A stretch of DNA of 64,000 nucleotides, from the NCBI GenBank assembly GCA_020851565.1, contig JADZCN010000140.1:35406-99405 (forward strand), read 5' to 3'. The stretch is from Acidobacteriota bacterium (GTDB taxonomy: Bacteria > Acidobacteriota > Vicinamibacteria > Vicinamibacterales > UBA2999). Both the position numbers and the translations under genes were made by a program. Positions 46,185 to 54,539 of the stretch are shown here, piece after piece. The stretch's first letter is position 1, and every line of letters begins with the position of its first letter. The notes beneath the pieces were generated by a model. That model was not told the DNA's origin. It ran no database searches and was given only the letters and a program-made list of their open reading frames with translations.

Positions 46185-46669
46185 CGGTCGGCCCTGGCTT
46201 GCGTGGCCTTCAGGTCGAGGTCGAGGCACAGGCGCTGGGCCATCACGAAGCCCTCGTGGCGGAAGAAGGCCAGCAGATCGTGGCTGTCCCACCCGGCTTC
46301 GGTGCGCAGCGTGGTGATGCCGAGACCGAGCAGGTTGGTCCGGAGCTGCGCGAGCAGGGAGGCGGCCACGTGGTGGCCGCGGAAGTCGGGATGCACGTCG
46401 ATGACGTCCAAAACGGCCACGCGCTCGGTGACGCCGAACTCGCCGTAGAAGACGCGCGCGAGCAGGAAGCCGACGAAGATGCCCTGGAGCTCCGCGGCGA
46501 GCGACACCGTGATGCCGGTGTCCGACAACGCCTGCTTCAATTTCAGCTTGAAGAACTCGTCGCGCCGCCGGCCCACGTTCTTCGCGTCGAGCCGGATGAC
46601 GGCCTCGAGGTCCGACGGCCGGAGGTTGCGCACGACGATGTCGGTGGTCAGTGGATCGATCGCGTCCAT
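46181..46669 (-). CDS. GNAT acetyltransferase, BadL-like
   Basis: The 162-residue protein has GNAT motifs: N-terminal VRNLRPSDLEAVIRLDAKN, the acetyl-CoA pyrophosphate loop region DVIDVHPDFRGHHVAASLLAQL, and the C-terminal FFRHEGFV. It sits 16 bp after the SDR gene and overlaps the Rrf2 gene by 4 bp (ATGA). Comparison with the R. palustris bad cluster suggests equivalence to BadL. Its substrate, protein or small molecule, is unknown. A second, related GNAT lies inside the operon at 52812-53390. Confidence 0.85.
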   Translation of the reverse strand: MDAIDPLTTDIVVRNLRPSDLEAVIRLDAKNVGRRRDEFFKLKLKQALSDTGITVSLAAELQGIFVGFLLARVFYGEFGVTERVAVLDVIDVHPDFRGHHVAASLLAQLRTNLLGLGITTLRTEAGWDSHDLLAFFRHEGFVMAQRLCLDLDLKATQARADR

Positions 46670-46685
46670 GTTCTCTCCCCGGTTC

Positions 46686-47408
46686 CTATCCGATCAACTG
46701 TCCGCCATCCACCCGCAGCACCTGACCCGTGATGTGCCGGCTCGCCTCCGAGCACAGGAACAGCACCGCCGCGGCGATGTCGTCTGGCCGCCCGAGACGC
46801 CCGAGCACGGCTTCGGCCAGTGCTCTCTGGCGCAGGTCGTCCGGAAGTTCCGCGGTCATCGCGGTCTCCGTCCAGCCCGGCGACACGATATTCACCCGGA
46901 TGTGATGTCGGCCCCACTCGCGCGCAGCCGTGCGGCCCAGGGCGATGAGGCCGGCCTTGCTGGCCGCGTAGTTGGCCTGCCCCGCCTTGCCCCGCTCGCC
47001 GTTGATGGAGGAGACCAGCACCACGCTTCCACCGCCGGAGGCTCGGAGCGGAGGCCCGACGCTTCTCAGCAGGAAGAAGGCGGAGTCGAGGTTGGCCGCC
47101 AGCACGGAGCGCCAGTCGTCGTCGCTCAGGCGCGTGAGCGGTCCATCGCGCGTGATGCCGGCGCAGTGCACGACGATGTCGATCTGTCCAACCCTGGCGG
47201 CTGCGGCCTCAACGGCTGCCGCCACGCTGGCGCTGTCCGTCAGGTCGCACGCGATGGACTCGGCGCCGGCGGGCGGCGGGTGTCCGTTGCGATCGATCGA
47301 CACCACCTCGGCGCCAGCCTCGAGCAGCCGCGCGCACACCGCGCGGCCGATGCCGCCGCCACCGCCTGCGACGATGGCACCGCGATCCTGCAGGGGGAGA
47401 GCGGTCAT
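46686..47408 (-). CDS. SDR-family oxidoreductase of the benzoyl-CoA operon
   Basis: The 240-residue protein has a Rossmann glycine motif (AGGGGGIG 14-21), the NAG-like HCAG (81-84), catalytic Ser near 133, and YAASK (Tyr147, Lys151), ending ITGQVLRVDGG. It resembles FabG/PhaB and R. palustris BadH-type enzymes. The start overlaps the bcrD stop by ATGA. By position it may oxidise the hydroxyacyl-CoA formed after ring opening (3-hydroxypimeloyl-CoA to 3-oxopimeloyl-CoA), or a related alicyclic hydroxyacyl-CoA. This is inference from context. Confidence 0.85.
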   Translation of the reverse strand: MTALPLQDRGAIVAGGGGGIGRAVCARLLEAGAEVVSIDRNGHPPPAGAESIACDLTDSASVAAAVEAAAARVGQIDIVVHCAGITRDGPLTRLSDDDWRSVLAANLDSAFFLLRSVGPPLRASGGGSVVLVSSINGERGKAGQANYAASKAGLIALGRTAAREWGRHHIRVNIVSPGWTETAMTAELPDDLRQRALAEAVLGRLGRPDDIAAAVLFLCSEASRHITGQVLRVDGGQLIG

Positions 47409-48250
47409 GCGGCACTCGGTGGAAGGGCGCGCCCGCGCTCGGCGAGGCGGCGCACGCGGTAGGCGCCCCAGAGCGCGGCGCCGATGGCCCCGGCCAGCGC
47501 GGACTGGGCATGGCAGCAAAACTCCACCGCGGCCTTCTGTGCGGCAGCGGCTTCGGTGAGCGCCGCCATCAGCCCCTCGTCTGCCGCGAGGCCGCCCGTG
47601 ACGAGCACCACACCCGTCACGCCAGACGAGGTGACGAGCTTCAGGTAGCGGCCCGCCATCGACTGGTGGATGCCCCGGAGGATGTTGGGAATGGTGATGC
47701 CGCGCGAGACCATGTTGATGACGTCGGTCTCCGCCAGCACCGCGCAGATGGACGAGCAGGCCTCGGGCTTGTCACCCGTGGTCGACAGCCGCCCGATCTC
47801 CTCGAGCGTGACGCCGAGGTAGCGCGCGATGTTCTCGAGGAACTGCCCCGATCCCGAGGCGCACTGGCTGGTCATCCGGTAGCCCAGCACCTTCGCGCGC
47901 TCGTCCATGCGGACCGCGCGGGTGTGCAACGCGCCGATGTCGATGACGGCGCGGGCCGCCGGCTCGAGGAAGAGCCCGCCGCGCGCGTGCGTGGTCATGC
48001 CGTAGAAGTGCCCGGTGCGGAACCGCACGCCTTCGCCCTCGCCGGTCGTGGCCACGTAGGCCACGTCGGCGCGCGGCAGGCCGAGGTCGGAGATCACCGA
48101 GTCGTAGATGCCGTCCACGACGGCCAGCGGATCCCGCCGGCGGATGCGCTCGACGACGCCCGCGAGCAGGCGCTCGCCGCCCTGGCCGTCGGTGTCCATG
48201 GCGACCACCTTGATGGCAGCCGATCCCACGTCGATGCCCGCGGTGATCAT
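47405..48250 (-). CDS. bcrD: Benzoyl-CoA reductase subunit D (ATPase/Fe-S subunit)
   Basis: The 281-residue protein is an ASKHA-fold 2-hydroxyacyl-CoA dehydratase-activator-type subunit. It has GIDVGSAAIKVVAMD (phosphate loop), the bridging [4Fe-4S] ligand region TSQCASGSGQFLENIARYLG, a second conserved Cys pair EACSSICAVLAETDVI, and VTGGLAADEGL. With BcrA it forms the ATP-hydrolysing electron activase of class I benzoyl-CoA reductase, passing low-potential electrons to BcrBC. Length agrees with the Thauera/Rhodopseudomonas subclass. Both junctions are 4-bp ATGA overlaps. Confidence 0.95.
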   Translation of the reverse strand: MITAGIDVGSAAIKVVAMDTDGQGGERLLAGVVERIRRRDPLAVVDGIYDSVISDLGLPRADVAYVATTGEGEGVRFRTGHFYGMTTHARGGLFLEPAARAVIDIGALHTRAVRMDERAKVLGYRMTSQCASGSGQFLENIARYLGVTLEEIGRLSTTGDKPEACSSICAVLAETDVINMVSRGITIPNILRGIHQSMAGRYLKLVTSSGVTGVVLVTGGLAADEGLMAALTEAAAAQKAAVEFCCHAQSALAGAIGAALWGAYRVRRLAERGRALPPSAA

Positions 48251-49575
48251 GACGGCTCCCCGGGAGCCTCGCCGTCCGCCTGAGGCTCCCGATGGGCGGC
48301 GCGCAGCGCGAAGAGCGCCGCGCCGAGCGCGCCGGTGTAGATGGAATCGTCCGAGATGTTCACCGTGCGGGCGCCGTAGTTCTCCTCGACCAGCTCGCAG
48401 AGCGCCGAGACCCCGGCCTGGTTGCGCGCCACGCCTCCCGTGAACGTGAACTCGTCCCTCACGCCGCCCGAGCGCGCCAGCAGCGACATGGCCCGGAGGA
48501 TGATGGCGCGGTGAAGCCCGGCGAGGATGTCCTCCCGCTTCTCGCCGAGCGACAGCCGCTCGCGCAGCTCCGCCCCGGCGAACACGGTGCACGTGGAATT
48601 GATGCGCACGGGCGCCGACGACTGGCTCGCGATCGGGCCCAGCTCGTGCAGGCCCAGGCTCATCTCGTCGGCGATGTAGCCCAGGTAGCGGCCGCAGCCC
48701 GCCGCGCACCGATCGTTCATCTGGAACGATGTGACGATGCCATCCTCGTCCACCTGGATGGCCTTGGTATCCTGCCCGCCGATGTCGAGCACGGTGCGCG
48801 TGCCCGGGTACATCGCGTGCGCCCCGAGACCGTGGCAGAGGATCTCGGATCGGATGTGCCCCTCTGGAAACGGAAGGCGCGCGCGCCCGTAGCCGGTGCC
48901 GACGCTGCCGATCTGATCGAGGGACGTGGACGCCACGCGCGCGACCGCCGGGGCCAGCGCGGGATCCGCGTCCGTCAGCGCGCCCAGCGCCACCGCGGCG
49001 TGCTGGTCGAAGTGCCCCGCGGCCTCGGAGGAGTTCTCGACGTCGAGGATGGCCTTGTCGAAGAGCCCGGCCAGCAGGTCGAAACCGACGCCGGTGGCGC
49101 GGGCCTCATCCTCGGCCAGGGCCAGGTAGCGGCTGCCGGCGAGGTCCCGGAAGAAGTCGCTCTTGCGCCGGGCGCCCTCCGCGTAGAGATCGTCCACCTC
49201 CTCGTCCATGCGCGCGAGGATGCGGTCCACGATGGCGGCGGCGCCGGGCGGCCTGGTCAGCAGCCGCGACAGGAAGCGGTGCAGCTCTCGGTCGAGGACG
49301 CGCAGCTGCGAGCGGTACTGCTCGGCCCGGAATCGGCGCTCGAGCGCCGCAATCTGGGCGGGCACCTTCCCCGGGTCGCGTGCGACGGCCTGGAACTCGC
49401 CCGCGATGAGCGAGAAGCGCGTGTTGATGAGCGCCTCGCTGAGCGCCACCTGGCAGGCCACGTCGTAGTTGCTGCGCGAGTTCGTGATGCCGCGGCCCAG
49501 CACCGCGCCATCCTCGCCGAGGACCACGGCCTTCGTCGTGGTCGATCCGAGGTCGATGCCGACGGTGTAGTTCAT
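48247..49575 (-). CDS. bcrA: Benzoyl-CoA reductase subunit A (ATPase/Fe-S subunit)
   Basis: The 442-residue protein begins TVGIDLGSTTTKAVVLGEDG. It carries GIDLGST and DIGGQDTKAIQ nucleotide motifs, and the cluster ligands in NDRCAAGCGRYLG and INSTCTVFAGAEL. An insertion of about 150 residues between strands, compared with BcrD, gives the ~440-residue size known for BcrA/BadF, which argues for the Thauera-type rather than the shorter Azoarcus Bzd-type enzyme. Partner of BcrD in ATP-driven electron transfer. It is flanked by ATGA overlaps with bcrB and bcrD. Confidence 0.95.
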   Translation of the reverse strand: MNYTVGIDLGSTTTKAVVLGEDGAVLGRGITNSRSNYDVACQVALSEALINTRFSLIAGEFQAVARDPGKVPAQIAALERRFRAEQYRSQLRVLDRELHRFLSRLLTRPPGAAAIVDRILARMDEEVDDLYAEGARRKSDFFRDLAGSRYLALAEDEARATGVGFDLLAGLFDKAILDVENSSEAAGHFDQHAAVALGALTDADPALAPAVARVASTSLDQIGSVGTGYGRARLPFPEGHIRSEILCHGLGAHAMYPGTRTVLDIGGQDTKAIQVDEDGIVTSFQMNDRCAAGCGRYLGYIADEMSLGLHELGPIASQSSAPVRINSTCTVFAGAELRERLSLGEKREDILAGLHRAIILRAMSLLARSGGVRDEFTFTGGVARNQAGVSALCELVEENYGARTVNISDDSIYTGALGAALFALRAAHREPQADGEAPGEPS

Positions 49576-50867
49576 GAGGCCGCCCCCAGCCGCTTCTGGT
49601 CGAGCATCTGGAAGTACGACTCGAGCCGGTTCTTGATGTTGGCGGCCGAGAAGTAGCGCGGGTCCACGAGGTCGCTCTCGATGAACCCTCCCGGCCGGCC
49701 GGAGCGGGCCTCGACCTCGCGCAGGATGTGCAGCTGGCCCGCGCTGAAGGAGTTGCAGCTCTTCACCGAGTTGATGAGGAAGCCGTCCGCCCGGTACTCG
49801 GTCACGTAGCGGGTCAACAGATCGATGCGCGTCGGCAGGTTCAGGTTGGTGTAGCAGCCCAGGCAGTACTCCGCCAGGGTCTCGAGCGGGCGGTCGGGGT
49901 CGTGGCGGAACCCGAGGTCGTACACGCCGCCAACCTTCGAGTAGGTGGATGCCACCGCCACGGCGCCCTCGTCCGCGAACATCTTCCAGAACTGGCGGAA
50001 GCTGGTCCAGTTCGGCGGGCCCTCGACGACGACGCGGAACCGCTCGCGATCCATCTCGCCGTCGGGCGTGACCGGGCCCTTGCCCTCCCGCATGCGCTCC
50101 GCGATCTCCTCGCGCAGCTCCCGGTAGTACTGCACCGCGTCCTCGGTGCCCCGGAACGCGCTGAAGATGGGCCCCACGTAGTAGACGGCGCCGAAGTAGG
50201 CGTCGATGGGCGAGGGCACGTGCTTCGCGGACTGCAGCACCCATACGAGGTCGTCCTCGGCCTGCGCCGAACGGGCCAGGAGCGCCTTCAAGCGGTCCTC
50301 GTCGTAATTCCGACCCGTGATCTCCTCGAGCTTCGGAATGACGGCCGTCTTCAGCTGGTCGACGACGTAGGTGCGCATGGCCTCGGTGATGCGGCCGTCG
50401 GCCTGGTAGGGCACGTGCAGCATCGCCACCGGGCTGTGATACTCCTCGCGCAGCAGCTCGAACCACTTCATGAACGTGAAGCAGCCCGTGTAGGAGAGCA
50501 GCAGCAGGTCGGGCGTGGGCAGGCGCTGGCCCGTCGGGCCCACGTTGCCCGACTTCATCATCCCGATGTCGCTCTTGACGTAGGTGCAGACGTCCTCGGA
50601 GTGCCCGAGCTTCTCGGCCATCGCGATGTACTCGGCCGTCTTGCCGCGCATGGCCGACTGCAGGGCATTGATCTCCGGCAGCACGGGGAGCACGTCGAAG
50701 CTGAGGAGCAGCTCCGTGAGGTTGCCCGGGACGAAGGTGTAGGCCGAGCGCGCACCGGTCTCCGGCGCGGCGGCCAGCCGGTCGAAGTGGCGCGCGATCA
50801 TCGCCTTCTGCCGGACCTGGCTGCTGTCCTTCTGCGCGGGCGGCGGGGTGACGGGTGCTGGGCTCAT
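49572..50867 (-). CDS. bcrB: Benzoyl-CoA reductase subunit B (substrate-reducing subunit)
   Basis: The 431-residue protein belongs to the 2-hydroxyacyl-CoA dehydratase D/benzoyl-CoA reductase B family (PDLLLLSYTGCFTFMKWFELLREEYHSPVAMLHVPYQ; TLAEYCLGCYTNLNLP; NSVKSCNSFSAGQLHI). The conserved cysteines in YTGC, CLGC and KSC are the expected [4Fe-4S] ligands. With BcrC it forms the module that binds benzoyl-CoA and reduces the ring to the 1,5-diene. ATG 50867 overlaps the bcrC stop. Confidence 0.95.
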   Translation of the reverse strand: MSPAPVTPPPAQKDSSQVRQKAMIARHFDRLAAAPETGARSAYTFVPGNLTELLLSFDVLPVLPEINALQSAMRGKTAEYIAMAEKLGHSEDVCTYVKSDIGMMKSGNVGPTGQRLPTPDLLLLSYTGCFTFMKWFELLREEYHSPVAMLHVPYQADGRITEAMRTYVVDQLKTAVIPKLEEITGRNYDEDRLKALLARSAQAEDDLVWVLQSAKHVPSPIDAYFGAVYYVGPIFSAFRGTEDAVQYYRELREEIAERMREGKGPVTPDGEMDRERFRVVVEGPPNWTSFRQFWKMFADEGAVAVASTYSKVGGVYDLGFRHDPDRPLETLAEYCLGCYTNLNLPTRIDLLTRYVTEYRADGFLINSVKSCNSFSAGQLHILREVEARSGRPGGFIESDLVDPRYFSAANIKNRLESYFQMLDQKRLGAAS

Positions 50868-52039
50868 ACTCCGCTCCAGAGCTTGATGGAGTCCGCGAAG
50901 GTGCCGGCCTGCTCGCGGATCACCTGGAACTGGCCGCTGTTCTCGGCGTACTTGAACGCGGTCCACGGGACGCCGGCGCGCTCGGCCGCACGCACGGCCA
51001 TCGGCTGATCCAGCAGCGCGGGGTCGCAGAAGGAGGGCGCGCAGAAGAGCACGCCCTCGGCGCCGCTCTCCGCGAGCCGCTGCTCCAGCTCCGCGCCCTT
51101 CACGCCGTCGGCGATGTAGCGCGTCGGGCTGGCCACCGCATCGGTGAGGAACGCCTCCACGAGCCGCTGCAGCGGGTCGCCGTCCAACGGGATGTCGGAG
51201 CGGATGAAGCGGTGCACCTGCACGAAGTCGTCGTCCACGATGTAGCAGCCCGATCGCTCGAGCGTCTTGATGAGCGCGAGCGGCGGCTGCTCGCAGAACG
51301 AGCCGGCCACGAGCACGCGCGCCTGGTCCTGCGGGCGCCGCGATTCGTCCGATTCGGCAAGCTCGAGGTACTCGGCAAAGAGCGGCGTCGCTTCCTCCAC
51401 CGGCAGGAGCAGCGCCGCACGCAGGACGACGTAGAGCTCGGCGGTCGGCACTTTCCAGGGCTCGCGCCGGCGAAGGGCGTAGAGATCCCTGACAAGGCGC
51501 CGGTTCTCGTTGTAGAGGGCAATCGACTGGCGGAGGGCGTCATCGGTGAGGGGCCGCGCTCCCCTGGCCTCGAGCGCCCGCGCGAGCATTTCGAGATCGC
51601 GGCGGTAGAACGCGCCGCCGATGGCGGGGTCGAAGTTCTGCGGCACGTCGAGGTAGTGCACCAGGACGTGAGGGAAGAGCATCTGCCACATGCCGGAGAG
51701 GTTCCGGATGACATCGCAGATGGCCGGGAAGATGAGGCCGTCCAGCGCGTCGTAGCTGCCGTTGAGGCCCAGCTCGATGGTGCTGCGGGGCAGGTGGCAG
51801 ATGTAGCTCTGGTAGTACGCGTCCCCCTTGATGATCTCGAGGTCCGGCCGCCCGCCCATCAACCCGACCGGCAGCACGCCCTGCGCGTGCAGCAGCTCGC
51901 GGGGCACGTAGATAGGGAGGAATCCCACCGCCAGGCCGCCCGTGCGCGTCTTCCACTCGCTGACGGCGGAAAGCGCCTGGTCGCGGAAGAGCGCGTCCGC
52001 GCGCTGCACGAGGTTGGAGAGGCGCGGATCGGGGGTCAT
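50864..52039 (-). CDS. bcrC: Benzoyl-CoA reductase subunit C (substrate-reducing subunit)
   Basis: The 391-residue protein is the smaller partner of BcrB. It has FLPIYVPRELLHAQGVLPVGLMGG, YYQSYICHLPRSTIELGL, FPAICDVIRNLSGMW, ARVLVAGSFCEQPPLALI and GVLFCAPSFCDPALLDQP. The cysteines in YIC, PAICD and FC-x3-FCDP are the conserved cluster and active-site residues. ATG 52039 is preferred over GTG 52051 because GGAGGG lies about 6 bp upstream and the resulting 4-bp overlap with dch matches the other junctions of the operon. Confidence 0.95.
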   Translation of the reverse strand: MTPDPRLSNLVQRADALFRDQALSAVSEWKTRTGGLAVGFLPIYVPRELLHAQGVLPVGLMGGRPDLEIIKGDAYYQSYICHLPRSTIELGLNGSYDALDGLIFPAICDVIRNLSGMWQMLFPHVLVHYLDVPQNFDPAIGGAFYRRDLEMLARALEARGARPLTDDALRQSIALYNENRRLVRDLYALRRREPWKVPTAELYVVLRAALLLPVEEATPLFAEYLELAESDESRRPQDQARVLVAGSFCEQPPLALIKTLERSGCYIVDDDFVQVHRFIRSDIPLDGDPLQRLVEAFLTDAVASPTRYIADGVKGAELEQRLAESGAEGVLFCAPSFCDPALLDQPMAVRAAERAGVPWTAFKYAENSGQFQVIREQAGTFADSIKLWSGV

Positions 52040-52809
52040 GCGTCCCTCCACACGGCCGGCCGCCGCTCGACGAAGGCGTTGAGGCCTTCGAGGGCGTCGG
52101 TCGTGGACATCAGGCCGTCCAGATAGAGGCGTTCGACCTGCGGCAGTTCCTCCGCCAGCCGCGCGCGAAGCGATGCCCTTGCCGCGCGCACCGCGTAGCG
52201 AAGGCTCGAGGCCGACTTGGGCAGCAGGTGCGTGCGGGCCCAGGCCAGAGCGGCCTCGGCCGGATCACCCTCGGTGACTTCGTCCACGAGCCGGAGCCGC
52301 AGGGCCTCCTGGGCTGTCACGGATCGTCCCGAGAGGCAGAGATCGTCCGCGGCGCCGCGGCCCACGCGCTCGGCCAGCACGATGGAGGCGACCGGCGCGA
52401 AGACGCCCAGCACGATTTCGGGCTGGCCCAGCTTCGCATCGTGAGCGGCGAAGACGCGGTGGCAGAGCGAGACGAGCTCCAGCCCGCCGCCGAGGCATTG
52501 CCCCCGAACCGCCGCGAGCACCGGCACCGCACTGTCCAGCATCGCGAGGAGCGCGCCGTGGAAGCGCGCGAGCATGGAACCCACGTGCGGCGGCAGATGC
52601 TCCTGCACGCTCGCGCCAAAGGAGAAGTGCGGCCCCTGGCCCTGGAGCACGATGGCCTTGAGATGCGGGGCCGCGGCGGCCTCGCGGAAGAGCGCCGCCA
52701 GCGCGTCCATCGCCGCGGCATCCAGCACGTTGCCCTTCGACCCGCCAATGGCCACGCGCCAGGTGGCGCCGCCGTCGAGTGGTTCCACTGCCAGCGGACC
52801 CGTCCCCAT
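52036..52809 (-). CDS. dch: Cyclohexa-1,5-dienecarbonyl-CoA hydratase (crotonase family)
   Basis: The 257-residue crotonase has the oxyanion-hole regions FSFGASVQEHLPPHVGSMLARFHGALLAMLDSAVPVLAAVRGQCLGGGLELVSLC and ALGQPEI-type AKLGQPEIVLGVFAPVAS. These closely follow the dienoyl-CoA hydratase (Dch/BamR) pattern. It hydrates the diene made by BcrABCD to 6-hydroxycyclohex-1-ene-1-carbonyl-CoA. ATG 52809 has GAGGAG 6 bp upstream. ATG 52815 would give an ATGA overlap with the upstream GNAT gene but abuts the RBS; either is possible. Confidence 0.92.
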   Translation of the reverse strand: MGTGPLAVEPLDGGATWRVAIGGSKGNVLDAAAMDALAALFREAAAAPHLKAIVLQGQGPHFSFGASVQEHLPPHVGSMLARFHGALLAMLDSAVPVLAAVRGQCLGGGLELVSLCHRVFAAHDAKLGQPEIVLGVFAPVASIVLAERVGRGAADDLCLSGRSVTAQEALRLRLVDEVTEGDPAEAALAWARTHLLPKSASSLRYAVRAARASLRARLAEELPQVERLYLDGLMSTTDALEGLNAFVERRPAVWRDA

Positions 52810-52811
52810 CG

Positions 52812-53390
52812 TCATCTCCTCGATGCCGCGGTGCGGCGCGCGGTCGTCCCCTTCGTGTCCTGCGGGGCATCGGCCGGCGCCTCGGCCGGCGCGAGGCCGA
52901 ACTCGAGCTGCGTGAAGCTGCCGCCCACGAATCCGTTCGATCGGAAGAACGTCAGCATCGACACGTCCGTGCGCCTCACCATCGTCCGCACCGTGGGGAC
53001 CCCCGCGCGGCGGAAGCGGAGGACGGCTTCGGCGACCAGCGCGGAGCCGATACCATGGTGCGCGTGGTCGGGGTCCACCCCGACCGCGAAGATCCACCCG
53101 CATGGCGACGAGCCGAACTCGAACGCACGCACATTGCCCAGCAGATAGCCGCAGAGTCGGTCACCTTCCCGTGCCGCCAGCCCGACGCCACCGCGCCCAT
53201 GTCCAGAGGCGACGAACTCGGCGAAGCGCGCCTTCCAGTACTTCGCCTTGTAGCTGCCCGTGAGGCGAGCGTCGAGGCGGACGACGGCGGCAAGATCGGC
53301 CGGGGTCAGGGGGCCGACGCGCGGACCCGGGTCCTGGGCGGCCGGGGTTCTCGGGTTCTGAGGTTCTCGATTTCTGAGGTTCTGCGTCAT
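52812..53390 (-). CDS. GNAT acetyltransferase inside the benzoyl-CoA operon
   Basis: The 192-residue protein has GNAT motifs LTPADLAAVVRLDARLTGSYKAKYWKARF, FAVGVDPDHAHHGIGSALVAEAVLRFRR (acetyl-CoA loop HHGIGSA) and LTFFRSNGFVGG. It is related to the GNAT at 46181-46669 by shared N-terminal and core patterns. The first ~20 codons (MTQNLRNREPQNPRTPAAQ) are encoded by a GGTTCTC-type tandem repeat, so the true N-terminus is uncertain; no better start is visible. The C-terminus is an Ala/Arg-rich tail. Role unknown; an acylation control of pathway enzymes is conceivable. Confidence 0.78.
   Translation of the reverse strand: MTQNLRNREPQNPRTPAAQDPGPRVGPLTPADLAAVVRLDARLTGSYKAKYWKARFAEFVASGHGRGGVGLAAREGDRLCGYLLGNVRAFEFGSSPCGWIFAVGVDPDHAHHGIGSALVAEAVLRFRRAGVPTVRTMVRRTDVSMLTFFRSNGFVGGSFTQLEFGLAPAEAPADAPQDTKGTTARRTAASRR
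53343..53384. repeat. Tandem GGTTCTC-type repeat within the 5' end of a GNAT gene
   Basis: Units such as GGTTCTCG and GGTTCTGA repeat here. CATCTGCG units follow at about 53388-53430. Same family as at 232-270 (reverse orientation) and 63776-63855. Confidence 0.7.
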
Positions 53391-53447
53391 CTGCGGCCCA
53401 CGTGTTCATCTGCGGCATCTGCGTCATCTGCGGCTGCCTGGTCCGTG

Positions 53448-54539
53448 TCATCGGCGTCGGGCGCGGGCCAGGATCTCGTCCATCAGCGGCTCGCTCCACG
53501 TCTGGCCCCCGGCCAACCGGCGTCGGAGCAGCAGCATGTCGGCCTCGCGGCACTCCTTGCTCCCCTCGTTGAACGCGCGGAAGCCCGCCCGGGCCTCGGT
53601 CATCATGTTCAGCCCGAGCCACGAGCGGTTCGTCTCCTTGTTGCGGTCCCAGTGCTCGAGCTTGTGCTTGCGCACGCTCTCCAGCGTCTTCGACAGGCAG
53701 CCGGGGAACGTGTTGGCCAGCTTGTAGACGAGCCCGTCCACTTCGGCGTCGAGCCGAGACAGGTCGACCTCGCCCCGCGCCACCAGGGCCTTCGCCTCGT
53801 CCCGTGCGGCGCCCGACTTCATCTCGCCGTACACGATCCGGCCGCCGTCCACGTAGCGATCGGTGATGACGAACGGGTTGGGTACGAGCTGGCCATCGAC
53901 CCTCAGGGCGGGCACGACGGACGTGAGCAGGCCCAGGCGATGAGCCTTGTACGCGCTCCAGTGCTCGCAGAGGGTGCAGCTCTCCATCGCGGCCTCGATG
54001 CCCACGAAGAGCGGAAGGAAATCGGTGCTGCCGCCATCCGGCGCCGAGCCGTGGCGCGGGCCTGCCTGGCCGAACACCGCCATGTCCTGTGCCATCGAGA
54101 AGTCGCACGCCATGCCGATCTCCTGCCCGCCGGCGATGCGCATGCCGTTCACGCGGCAGATGACCGGCTTGTCGCACATGAGGATGGCGCTCACCATGTC
54201 GTTGAAGAGCCGCATGTACTGGCGGTACTCCTCCGGCCGCCCGGCGTAGTACTCCGCGTACTCCGCGGTGTTGCCCCCGGTGCAGAACGCGCGCGTGCCG
54301 CCGCCGGTGAACACCACGGCCACCGCGGCTCGATCGTTGCTGGCGCGGCGTATCCCGAGGATGACGCCCTTCACCATCTCGGTCGTGTAGGAGTTGAGCT
54401 GCGTCGGGTTGTCGAGCGTGATGCGCACGGTGTGCAGGCCGGGGACCGGCGCGCCCGAGGGATCGATCAGCGGCAGTTCCTCGTAACGAATGCCGGGCAC
54501 CGCGTGCGGGGCGGTGAGGTCGTGGTCCTTGAAGGTCAT
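53448..54539 (-). CDS. oah: 6-oxocyclohex-1-ene-1-carbonyl-CoA hydrolase
   Basis: The 363-residue crotonase-family protein carries the highly diagnostic stretch FCTGGNTAEYAEYYAGRP, EEYRQYMRLFNDMVSAIL, CDKPVICRVNGMRIAGGQEI of Oah/BamA. It adds two water molecules in effect, hydrating and then cleaving the C-C bond to open the ring to 3-hydroxypimeloyl-CoA. BamA/Oah sequences are the standard marker for anaerobic aromatic degradation. ATG 54539 overlaps the had stop by ATGA. The C-terminal helices (LESVRKHKLEHWDRNKETNRSWL) are intact. Confidence 0.95.
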   Translation of the reverse strand: MTFKDHDLTAPHAVPGIRYEELPLIDPSGAPVPGLHTVRITLDNPTQLNSYTTEMVKGVILGIRRASNDRAAVAVVFTGGGTRAFCTGGNTAEYAEYYAGRPEEYRQYMRLFNDMVSAILMCDKPVICRVNGMRIAGGQEIGMACDFSMAQDMAVFGQAGPRHGSAPDGGSTDFLPLFVGIEAAMESCTLCEHWSAYKAHRLGLLTSVVPALRVDGQLVPNPFVITDRYVDGGRIVYGEMKSGAARDEAKALVARGEVDLSRLDAEVDGLVYKLANTFPGCLSKTLESVRKHKLEHWDRNKETNRSWLGLNMMTEARAGFRAFNEGSKECREADMLLLRRRLAGGQTWSEPLMDEILARARRR

